Assembly (NCBI RefSeq): GCF_030372765.1
Contig: NZ_JAUCMW010000003.1
Coordinates: forward strand, 310,001-374,000
Direction: 5' to 3'
From: Labilibaculum sp. K2S
GTDB lineage: Bacteria; Bacteroidota; Bacteroidia; Bacteroidales; Marinifilaceae
DNA: 64,000 nucleotides
Below are positions 56,839 through 64,000 of the stretch, piece after piece. Position 1 is the first letter of the stretch. Each line of letters opens with the position of its first letter. Both the position numbers and the translations under genes were made by a program. The notes under the pieces are model-generated. The model ran no database searches. It had not been told where the DNA came from and saw only the letters and a list, made by a program, of their open reading frames with translations.

Positions 56839-58038
56839 ATGATAAGAAAGTATTTTTTAATTTTGATTGTTTTTCAGGTATTTCAAGGATACAGTCAAAA
56901 TTTTGAAGATTTAGCGCTTACGCCTCCAATGGGATGGAACAGCTGGAATAAATTTGGCTGTAATGTAAGTGAAAGTCTGATTATGGAAATGGCTGATGCA
57001 ATGGCCGAAAGCGGAATGCGTGATGCTGGTTACGAATATTTGGTGATTGATGATTGCTGGCAGGTGGGCCGCGATAGTCTTGGAAATATTATTGCCGATC
57101 CGGAAAGGTTCCCATCAGGAATGAAAGTACTTGTTGATTATGTGCATAGCAAAGATTTAAAATTTGGCATTTACTCCTGTGCCGGATCAATGACCTGTCA
57201 GTCTCGTCCGGGCAGTCGTGGATATCAGTTTCAGGATGCCCGTACTTATGCATCGTGGGGCGTAGATTACTTGAAATACGACTGGTGTTTCGATGAGGGA
57301 CAAAAAGCTGAAGCAGCATATAGAACAATGAGTGATGCTCTTAAAGCCAGCGGAAGACCGATTGTATTTTCGATTTGTGAATGGGGCGAAAGTGAGCCTT
57401 GGAAGTGGGGGAAAGGAATCGGACATTTGTGGAGAACAACGGCCGATATTCGGGATTGTTACCAATGTACTTTTGATTGGGGCGGACTTGGTGTTCTCGA
57501 TATCATTGATAAACAAGCTGATTTATATGAATTTGCAGGTCCCGGACATTGGAATGATCCTGATATGCTGGAAGTGGGAAATGGAGGCATGACACCCGAT
57601 GAAAATAAAACCCACTTTTCGATGTGGGCCATGTTGGCCGCACCATTGATGGCAGGAAACGACCTGCGAAATTTGGATAAGGCAACAGCTGAAATTCTCA
57701 TGAATGAGGACGTAATTGCAATTGATCAGGATTCAGATGGGCACCAGGCCAGAAAATTTATGGACATGGGCGAATATGAAATCTGGGCAAAACCTCTTGC
57801 TGACGGAGAAGTTGCTGTATGTTTTTTAAACCGTACGAATGAACCCTGGAAATTGAATTATGACTGGAAAAAACAGACGATGTATTTTGCAAAAGATATT
57901 AGTATCCATCGAAATGTATATAATGTAAAAGATTTGTGGGAACATAAAATCATTGGGAAAACTGATGAAAATCTTATTAAAGAAATTCCTCCTCATGGAA
58001 CCTTGTTGGTTCGCTTGTTGAAGTTAAATAAACAATAA
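56839..58038 (+). CDS. Secreted GH27 alpha-galactosidase (or beta-L-arabinopyranosidase)
   Basis: A 399-residue retaining glycosidase with a signal peptide (near GYSQ19). I start at the ATG at 56839, since the in-frame TTG six bases upstream is less likely. The GH27 barrel shows LTPPMGWNSWNKFGCNVSES and YLVIDDCWQ, the nucleophile Asp148 in YLKYDWCFD and the acid/base Asp203 in WRTTADIRD, plus GHWNDPDMLEVGNGG. Family members remove alpha-D-galactose, and some also act on beta-L-arabinopyranose. In extensins, serine carries a single alpha-galactose, which would suit this enzyme in the locus. The next gene starts 12 bases after its stop, so the two are surely co-transcribed. Confidence 0.94.
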   Translation: MIRKYFLILIVFQVFQGYSQNFEDLALTPPMGWNSWNKFGCNVSESLIMEMADAMAESGMRDAGYEYLVIDDCWQVGRDSLGNIIADPERFPSGMKVLVDYVHSKDLKFGIYSCAGSMTCQSRPGSRGYQFQDARTYASWGVDYLKYDWCFDEGQKAEAAYRTMSDALKASGRPIVFSICEWGESEPWKWGKGIGHLWRTTADIRDCYQCTFDWGGLGVLDIIDKQADLYEFAGPGHWNDPDMLEVGNGGMTPDENKTHFSMWAMLAAPLMAGNDLRNLDKATAEILMNEDVIAIDQDSDGHQARKFMDMGEYEIWAKPLADGEVAVCFLNRTNEPWKLNYDWKKQTMYFAKDISIHRNVYNVKDLWEHKIIGKTDENLIKEIPPHGTLLVRLLKLNKQ

Positions 58039-58050
58039 AAAACATTATAA

Positions 58051-58875
58051 ATGAAAAAAATTCTTATTCTAATCGCAGTTTTGATGCCTTTGTATGTGGC
58101 ATCTGCAAAAATTAAAGAAGCGGATCAGTCAGAGCAAAAAGTATTTACAATTACATCTCCACCTTCCGATTTTAAATTCGATTCATTCTATAAAAAGTAT
58201 GTTAACGTGAATGGAATTCACATCATGAGCTCCAATAAGGTTCCTGATTCAGCTTTTTATGTGGCTTGTAATATTGTCGATTTTATGACCAAAAGTTTGC
58301 CTGGTAAAGTTTTGAATCAGATGGTTAAAGAGAATGCCCGACTTGCAATTATGGCTCGCTACGAAGGAACGACAGATATTCCGGAACATGCTCATTTGGC
58401 TCAGGACACTACTTTGAACTGGGATCTTAGAGCCCGGGGACTTGGTGGCGATATGGAATTGCCGTTAACCTCTTGTGCTGAAGAGAACCTGCTTGCTTAT
58501 CAGATTGATAAATATCATGCTGAGGATATTTTGGTTCATGAATTTGCACATGCAATTCATTTGATTGGAATTGCACCAATCGATTCTACATTCAACAATT
58601 TACTGCAGGAAAAATTGGATAACGCCATTGCCAATGGTAAATACAAAAAAATGTATGCTGCTACCGATATATATGAATACTGGGCAGAAGGAGTTCAGAA
58701 CTGGTTTAATGTGAATGCCGAAGTTAAGGTTCCAGATGGAAAACACAATTGGGTGAATACCCGGGAAGATATGAAAAAATACGATTCTGATTTGTATGAA
58801 ATTGTTGCGCAGTATTTTCCTGAATTCGAAAAAAGTCCCTCCCGCCATTCTACAGCTAATTTATATCGTGAATAG
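58051..58875 (+). CDS. Secreted HEXXH metallopeptidase-like protein
   Basis: A 274-residue exported protein with a signal peptide (near ASAK20). It contains VHEFAHAIHLIG with His163, Glu164 and His167, and 46 residues later YEYWAEGVQNWF with Glu213 as a probable third zinc ligand. This HEXXH plus downstream Glu arrangement is that of gluzincin/lethal-factor-like (M34-like) peptidases. I know no characterised close relative. The N-terminal half (FYKKYVNVNGIHIMSSNKVPDSAFY) is typical of small secreted proteins of this type in Bacteroidota and fungi. It is encoded 12 bp after the alpha-galactosidase and upstream of an S9 peptidase, so it likely acts on protein or glycopeptide made accessible by the glycosidases. 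Peptidase activity is predicted and not shown. Confidence 0.75.
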   Translation: MKKILILIAVLMPLYVASAKIKEADQSEQKVFTITSPPSDFKFDSFYKKYVNVNGIHIMSSNKVPDSAFYVACNIVDFMTKSLPGKVLNQMVKENARLAIMARYEGTTDIPEHAHLAQDTTLNWDLRARGLGGDMELPLTSCAEENLLAYQIDKYHAEDILVHEFAHAIHLIGIAPIDSTFNNLLQEKLDNAIANGKYKKMYAATDIYEYWAEGVQNWFNVNAEVKVPDGKHNWVNTREDMKKYDSDLYEIVAQYFPEFEKSPSRHSTANLYRE

Positions 58876-58960
58876 TAAAGAATTAGAAATGGCTGCCGAA
58901 CAGGGTAGTGAAAGCCTTTAATAATTTAATAATGTACATCATACTATTAATTGAAAACAA

Positions 58961-61228
58961 ATGAAAGTTCAGAAAATAACGATCATTATATTTTTACTGC
59001 TTTGCGCAGGAAATATATTTGCGCAGGGAGAGTTGAAAGACTATCAGGAAGCTGAAAAATGGCTTTACTATAATTCTCGGGCTAAAGTTTATAATGCAGG
59101 AATTCAGCCCAACTGGATTGGTAAGGGAGATTCATTATGGTATTCAACCAAAACAAGAAAAGGGAATGAGTATTTTTTGGCAGACTTAAAAAAGAAACAA
59201 AAAATGCCTTTGTTTGATCATGCGAAATTGGCAGAAAAAGTTTCTGAGTTTTTGCATAAAGAATACAAAGCGTATGATTTAAAATTAACAGGACTTAGTT
59301 TAAAGGGGAGAGATACATTAAAGTTTACTGTAGACACTTCTTGTTTTACAATCAATTTGAGAAACTATCAATTAAAATCGGCAGCTAATCCCGAAAAAAG
59401 AAATATAACTGAGTTGCCTGCTCCAAACAACAAACAAATTGCTTTTATTAAGGATTATAATATCTATCTGAAAGATAAAGATGGCAGTAATATTGTTTCG
59501 TTAAGTACGGATGGGTGCGAAAAACTTAGTTATGGCAATTCCATTCCATGGGAATTTGTGCGAAATGAAAGTAAAAAGCAAGATGTAGAATACGGAATAA
59601 GTGCGTATTGGTCTCCCGACTCAAAATATCTTATTTGCAGCAAATTTAACCGGAAGGAAGCTCAAAATTTATACATGTATCACAGTGCTCCTGAAAAAGG
59701 ATTGCGGGCCGAAGTATATTCTTACGAACGCGCCCTGGCAGGTGACACATGTCTTTCTAAAACCTCGTATGTTATTTTTAATATCGAATCGGGTAAGCAA
59801 ATAGAATGCGATCTTCCGGAATATGCAAGCTTTTTAGAAGGTGGCTTTGAATGGAAATCCAACAAACATGCGTATATCATTCGTTACCAAAGAGGTTATC
59901 AAACAAGGGAATTAATCGATGTAAATATTGAGACAGGGAAAACCAGAACTGTGATTTCTGAAACCGCCGACACCTATGTGGATGTAAATATGCTTTTGTA
60001 CCGGATAAATAAAACCAGTAACAATATTATTTGGTCATCGGAGAAAGAAGGATGGAACCAGTTGTATCTGTACGACTATGAAACCGGTAAGCAAATAAAT
60101 AAAATCACCAAGGGAGAATATGTGGTTCGCGAAATCTGTAAGGTGGATGATAAAAAGGGGAAAATATATTTCACCGCTTGTGGTATCGAAAAAGGCGATC
60201 CATATTACACGTATTTGTATTCGATCAACATTGATGGCTCGGGACTTAAATTGCTGAGCCCTGAAAATGCAACTCATACTTGTAATATCAGTCCAAATGG
60301 TAAATATGTATTTGATGATTATTCGCGGGTTGATTTGCCCAACCATTTTCTAATTCGAAGTGTAAAAAACGGAACTAAGATTCTTGATCTTGCTCAGCTT
60401 GATATTGATGATATTGTTGCAATGGGATGGAAAGCTCCGGAGATGTACAAAGTAAAAGCGAGAGATAACAAAACAGATATCTATGGAGTGATTTATCGTC
60501 CTTTTAAAATGGATTCTACAAAAAGGTATCCGATAATAGATGGAACTTATTCTGGTCCGCAAACAATTCGTACACCTAAATCATTTACTTCGGCATTGTA
60601 CAGTATGGATGTGTCATTGGCACAAATAGGTTTTATTGTAATGACTGTTGATGGCTTGGGTTCTGCTTATCGGTCCAAAAAATTTCATGATTTTTCTTAT
60701 AAAAACCTTGGTGATATAGGTGCTCCCGATCATATCAAAGCAATCAGGGAAATGGCGGCCAAATATCCTTATATCGATATTGAAAATGTTGGAATTTATG
60801 GTCATTCGGCCGGAGGATACGATGCAGCGCATGCTTTATTGACTCATCCTGATTTTTATAAGGTTGGCGTTTCTTCGGCGGGCAATCACGATCACAGAAT
60901 TGCCAAAGCATGGTGGCCCGAATTGTACATGGGATTTCCCGCAGGGAAACATTACGACGAGCAATCCAATTTGTCTTTAGCAGATCATTTGCAGGGCAAG
61001 TTAATGTTGGCGCATGGAAACATGGACAATAATGTAAATGCGGCTTCATCCATGCGAATGGCAGATGCTTTAATAAAAGCCAATAAAGATTTTGAATTGC
61101 TGTTGGTACCTGAATGCGATCACAGCAGTCTTTACTACAATAAGTATTTCATCAGGAAACGCTGGGATTATTTCGTGAAAAATTTGTGGCACAAAGATGC
61201 TCCTGATTGTTACGAAATAAAAAAATAA
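58961..61228 (+). CDS. Secreted S9 prolyl-oligopeptidase-family peptidase (DPP-IV-like)
   Basis: A 755-residue exported serine peptidase with a signal peptide (near IFAQ22). A beta-propeller of the DPPIV_N type (about 110-480) gates the active site. The alpha/beta-hydrolase domain has the triad Ser616 in YGHSAGG, Asp689 in HGNMDNNV and His721 in CDHSS. DPP-IV-like members cut after Xaa-Pro at the N-terminus. The double-Glu anchor expected near residues 200-220 is replaced by FVRNESKKQDVEYG, so the exact dipeptidyl activity is uncertain, and the nucleophile elbow GHSAGG is closer to that of acylaminoacyl peptidases. It is the last gene of the plus-strand locus and is followed by a strong terminator. 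With the M24 peptidase it gives the locus a proline-peptide processing capacity. Confidence 0.9.
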   Translation: MKVQKITIIIFLLLCAGNIFAQGELKDYQEAEKWLYYNSRAKVYNAGIQPNWIGKGDSLWYSTKTRKGNEYFLADLKKKQKMPLFDHAKLAEKVSEFLHKEYKAYDLKLTGLSLKGRDTLKFTVDTSCFTINLRNYQLKSAANPEKRNITELPAPNNKQIAFIKDYNIYLKDKDGSNIVSLSTDGCEKLSYGNSIPWEFVRNESKKQDVEYGISAYWSPDSKYLICSKFNRKEAQNLYMYHSAPEKGLRAEVYSYERALAGDTCLSKTSYVIFNIESGKQIECDLPEYASFLEGGFEWKSNKHAYIIRYQRGYQTRELIDVNIETGKTRTVISETADTYVDVNMLLYRINKTSNNIIWSSEKEGWNQLYLYDYETGKQINKITKGEYVVREICKVDDKKGKIYFTACGIEKGDPYYTYLYSINIDGSGLKLLSPENATHTCNISPNGKYVFDDYSRVDLPNHFLIRSVKNGTKILDLAQLDIDDIVAMGWKAPEMYKVKARDNKTDIYGVIYRPFKMDSTKRYPIIDGTYSGPQTIRTPKSFTSALYSMDVSLAQIGFIVMTVDGLGSAYRSKKFHDFSYKNLGDIGAPDHIKAIREMAAKYPYIDIENVGIYGHSAGGYDAAHALLTHPDFYKVGVSSAGNHDHRIAKAWWPELYMGFPAGKHYDEQSNLSLADHLQGKLMLAHGNMDNNVNAASSMRMADALIKANKDFELLLVPECDHSSLYYNKYFIRKRWDYFVKNLWHKDAPDCYEIKK

Positions 61229-61266
61229 ATAGTAATTATTTAGTTTAGATATTTTTTAGTTAATTG

Positions 61267-61305
61267 ACACGCACTATTTTTCAGTAAAGTAGTGCGTGTT
61301 TTTAT
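61267..61305 (+). terminator. Rho-independent terminator ending the large locus
   Basis: ACACGCACTA pairs perfectly with TAGTGCGTGT around a 13-base loop, and a T-rich run follows. Confidence 0.9.
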
Positions 61306-61516
61306 TTGAAATAATAGGCGCTGAATAAGGCTGAATCTAATTTCATTTTGCGAATAATGTGACCGGGAACAGTCGCTTATTTTTTTTAAAATGGTTTTTT
61401 GTAGTCTGACGGGAAAAAGGTGACTTAGCATAAATAAAAAAATACTGTTTTCACACGAAATGTTTAAAAAAAATTACACATATTTGTTTAAAATCTGCAA
61501 TAAAAATCTTTTATAA

Positions 61517-62422
61517 ATGGAAACAATCATCAAAGTAAATTCTATTTCGCAACTGCATGAGATGTTAAATATGGATACCCCCAAACATCCTCTAATTACA
61601 ATAATTGATGTTGCCGATGTAGAAGTAACACAAGAAATGGTTGACATAAAAGTTGTGACAGATTTATACTGTATTGCCTTAAAAGATGTGCATTGTGGTA
61701 TGGAATATGGAAGAAACAGTTGCGATTTTGAAAATGGAGCTTTGATTTTTACAGCACCACTGCAAGCATTTACAGCTACCAAACCGGTTGAAAAAAATGA
61801 AAATAAAGGCTGGATGCTTTTTTTTCATCCCAGTTTTCTTAAGAAATCACATTTGAGTCAAAAAATGACTCAATACTATTTTTTTGAATATCATGCGAAT
61901 GAGGCCTTGCACCTATCCACATTAGAAAGAAATACATTAAATGATATTATTTCTAACATCCAAAAAGAGTATACAGAAAATATTGATTGTCACAGCCAAA
62001 AGGTGATTATTTCAAATTTAGAATTGATGCTCAATTACTCTCTTCGTTTTTACGAACGTCAATTTAAAACCCGTAATATTGTACACCAAGGTATTGTAGT
62101 AAAGTTTGAAAAAATAGTAAATAGTTGGATAGGTGAAAATTTACTTGCTGAAAAGGGAATTCCAACAGTGCAGGACATTGCAGAAAAAATAAACTTATCC
62201 CCTAATTATCTAAGTGATGTGCTTCGAAAAGAAGCAGGGATTTCTGCCAAAGATTACATCAACAATTTGATGATTAGGAAAGCAAAGGCAATGTTATTAA
62301 GTAGCACTAATTCAGTAAGTGAAATAGCCTATTTACTTGGTTTTAATTATCCCCATTATTTTACCCGCTTTTTTAAATCAAAAACAGGTACAACACCAAC
62401 AGAATATAGAAGGGTTAACTAG
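61517..62422 (+). CDS. AraC-family transcriptional regulator
   Basis: A 301-residue cytoplasmic protein. The N-terminal 170 residues form a cupin-like effector domain without recognised ligand residues. The C-terminal 100 residues contain two helix-turn-helix motifs (TVQDIAEKINLSPNYLSDVLRKEAG and NSVSEIAYLLGFNYPHYFTRFFKSKTG) of the AraC type. It is of the short one-component kind common in Bacteroidota and unlike the HTCS. It follows the terminator of the large locus, and the next convincing gene is far downstream, so its target is unknown. It could regulate the locus or a gene lost in the decayed region that follows. Confidence 0.92.
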   Translation: METIIKVNSISQLHEMLNMDTPKHPLITIIDVADVEVTQEMVDIKVVTDLYCIALKDVHCGMEYGRNSCDFENGALIFTAPLQAFTATKPVEKNENKGWMLFFHPSFLKKSHLSQKMTQYYFFEYHANEALHLSTLERNTLNDIISNIQKEYTENIDCHSQKVIISNLELMLNYSLRFYERQFKTRNIVHQGIVVKFEKIVNSWIGENLLAEKGIPTVQDIAEKINLSPNYLSDVLRKEAGISAKDYINNLMIRKAKAMLLSSTNSVSEIAYLLGFNYPHYFTRFFKSKTGTTPTEYRRVN

Positions 62423-62847
62423 TTACTGTTTGGTTAATCCTTAGCAAGTCCATTTTATTGAGGATTATTAAGAAAGAAAATGTTTCTTAATTTGAGAAGA
62501 GAATGGTTTCCCAAAAAGTTAATAAATTGAAATAAGCAGTTTGAAAGAAGTGGAAATTGCAATATTTCTGAATCTAACTGACTCACAATGAATCCATAAA
62601 GATTAGTTGGTAACTTCTTCAGCTTCTTTTGCCCCAATGCGTTTGCCTAAGAGCGCAGAATCTTATGATTACCCCTGTATTTTTATTGCAACTGAGCTTT
62701 CTTACTGAAAAGAAGGAAGTGTAAACTGCGGTCCCTCTATTGTAATAGGCGCATGAATAATTTTTTTGTGTGAAGTAGTTTAAACAAGATCCCCTTACTA
62801 ATGTTATGTTTATCTGTAACTTGTCTGGTGACATCCAAAGTAACTAC
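62423..62847. other. Non-coding or decayed stretch
   Basis: No intact gene is seen. Short minus-strand frames (around 62455-62637 and 62619-62834) have a protein-like flavour, including YYNRGTAVYTSFFSVRK, but no start or length of their own. They look like leftovers of a longer minus-strand gene broken by frameshifts. Confidence 0.4.
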
Positions 62848-63303
62848 TTAATTGTTTTGAAGTTTTTTGTTTTTGATTATGTGTTCATTGTTGAGTTCAA
62901 AAACTTGGCGTAAATCTGATTGGAATCTATTTCTATTCTCAAGTAAATTCTCAAAAAAACAAGACTCATCAGTAAAAAGTGTTAGAGGATCGATACTATG
63001 TGTTATTGTTATTGCCGTTTTTTCTACAGATTTACTTTGCTTCATATTTAGTAATAATCGATCAAGTTCAACTAAATATTTATTCGCACCAAAAAGCTGC
63101 ATAAATGGAACAAATTGAATTTTTAAAACTTCGATGCGTAAAAGGGAGATATGTGAAACTATTGGTGTTGTGTTTCGTAAAGTGCTTAAAAGAAATTGCA
63201 TCAAATTTGGAATATACTAATAAAACCGTTGGTGCAATTCGTGAAGAAACAGTAGCGAGTTACAGAGGTTCGGCTTTAAAAGAGATTGAATTTCATTTTC
63301 CAT
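62848..63303 (-). pseudogene. Decayed minus-strand gene with an in-frame stop
   Basis: A minus-strand frame starts at an ATG at 63303 and would encode 28 residues before a TAG at 63217-63219. The same frame then continues for over 110 protein-like residues to a TAA at 62848 (including SHISLLRIEVLKIQ and NKYLVELDRLLLN). Reading through the TAG gives a continuous polypeptide of about 150 residues, which suggests a gene disabled by a nonsense mutation. The pattern of a hydrophobic strand, then NKYL-ELDRL, then YYNRGTA downstream in another frame recalls RteC-type regulators of mobile elements, but this identification is weak. Confidence 0.4.
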
Positions 63304-63490
63304 TTTCGATACGAAGCTGTATTGAATTTGAAACCAATTCAAATTGTTCAATACTCCTAAATCATATACTGAAGTGTAGAAAATTACAGGGCCTTATTGA
63401 ATATTTGTTTGTTTTTTATTTACTGAGAGGTGCTCTCTTACCGAAAAAATAGAACCATTAAACCTAAATATAACTTAAAAAATACTACAC

Positions 63491-63694
63491 ATGAGGAAAA
63501 TTTACTTATTGTACATCATTTTGTTTTGTAACTTAAGTTTGTTAGCACAATCCCCCGGAGGTATCTCATCAGGTCTTAACCTTTGGCTCAAAGCCGATGC
63601 CGGTTTTATTTACAACAGCTTTACCCATGCCGAATGGTTGGATCAATCTCCAGGCAATCTGGCATTTGATGTAAGTCTTATGATGTTGTCTTAG
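63491..63694 (+). pseudogene. Truncated start of a large secreted surface protein
   Basis: This is a 67-residue frame with a clear signal peptide (near LLAQ20) followed by SPGGISSGLNLWLKADAG and WLDQSPG. That is the usual opening of very large LamG-containing surface or gliding-related proteins in Bacteroidota. The frame then stops after AFDVSLMMLS, and no continuation is visible in any frame up to 63850. The break is abrupt, which suggests deletion or insertion at about 63670. A genuine 67-residue secreted protein is unlikely. Confidence 0.6.
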
Positions 63695-63875
63695 AGTCTC
63701 TTATGTGATTTGTCGATGCTGTTAGTATAATGTTTTTCCTCGACAAAAGTTACATGTTAAAAAGTTGACATTCCTGAGTTTACATTAATTTAAACAAAAA
63801 CTGGGTTCTTTGGATTGAAGAGAAAACAGGAAAAGTTGAAAACAATTCTATTTAATAAATTTTTTATAATTCCTC

Positions 63876-64000
63876 ATGATTTACAAATTTACCACACTAC
63901 TAGGGGGTTTGATGTTTGCGGCGATGAGCTCATTATGCATTGATACTCCACCCGAGATGAATGGGAACGACATTTCTCCAAAGTATTATACCGAAACAAA
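63876..64000 (+). CDS. Start of a secreted protein (runs off the right edge)
   Basis: An ATG at 63876 opens a frame of at least 41 codons. It begins with a signal-like hydrophobic stretch (YKFTTLLGGLMFAAMSSL) and continues with CIDTPPEMNGNDISPKYYTET. The Cys after SSL is not in a good lipobox, so a type I signal is more likely. The family cannot be judged from this fragment. Confidence 0.6.
   Translation, partial: MIYKFTTLLGGLMFAAMSSLCIDTPPEMNGNDISPKYYTET

Noticed and set aside
61350-61392. Second terminator-like hairpin after the S9 peptidase gene
   Set aside because: An AATAA...GAC / GTC...TTATT stem precedes a T run, but it has mismatches in the middle and a stronger terminator already lies upstream at 61267. 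Not counted as a separate feature.
63105-63452. 115-residue plus-strand ORF
   Set aside because: It is opposite the decayed minus-strand frame, its composition is erratic (Cys- and Leu-rich clusters), and there is no ribosome binding site or recognisable domain.

Overview
The window is from a Bacteroidota genome. SusC/SusD outer-membrane pairs, hybrid two-component systems (HTCS), a non-catalytic Nudix-type AraR regulator, type II signal peptides and AT-rich intergenic DNA with TAnnTTTG-like promoters all point there. The overall style suggests an environmental or marine member (Marinilabiliales/Prolixibacteraceae-like), but the genus is a guess. Almost the whole window is one large carbohydrate-utilisation region built around L-arabinose.

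Layout. (1) 1-1404: the start of an unrecognised protein on the minus strand, a 41-bp tandem repeat and a tiny ORF. (2) 1405-3795: a membrane hybrid histidine kinase. (3) 4433-5965: an exported GH51 arabinofuranosidase behind an AraR-type operator. (4) 6240-19790, minus strand: an arabinan utilisation locus made of an HTCS sensor, SusC, SusD, GH43, GH43 and GH51. (5) 20084-28185, plus strand: araR, araA, a sodium/sugar symporter, araD, araB and a lipoprotein aldose 1-epimerase, which carry arabinose to D-xylulose 5-phosphate. (6) 28265-33634: a proline-type M24 peptidase divergent from a second HTCS. (7) 34036-61228, plus strand: a large locus with two SusC/SusD pairs, a SusE-position lipoprotein, a secreted zincin-like lipoprotein, a GH43-F5/8C-LamG enzyme, two GH127 and one GH146 cysteine/zinc beta-L-arabinofuranosidases, a GH27 alpha-galactosidase, a second secreted HEXXH protein and a secreted S9 (DPP-IV/acylaminoacyl-like) peptidase. 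(8) 61517-64000: an AraC regulator, a decayed stretch, a truncated surface-protein start and a gene running off the edge.

How it works together. Region 4 would import and degrade alpha-1,5-arabinan, and region 5 would catabolise the released L-arabinose under AraR control. Four copies of a 17-bp AAAGT-N7-ACTtt palindrome sit upstream of the exported GH51, araR and araA. Region 7 is the most interesting part. Its enzymes match the bonds of plant extensin-type hydroxyproline-rich glycoproteins: beta-L-arabinofuranosyl chains on hydroxyproline, alpha-linked terminal arabinose, alpha-galactose on serine and a proline-rich backbone. Glycosidases and peptidases are interleaved in one locus, so I propose it is a glycoprotein utilisation locus rather than a pure polysaccharide locus. 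This is inference from gene content. The individual enzyme family calls are much firmer than the substrate.
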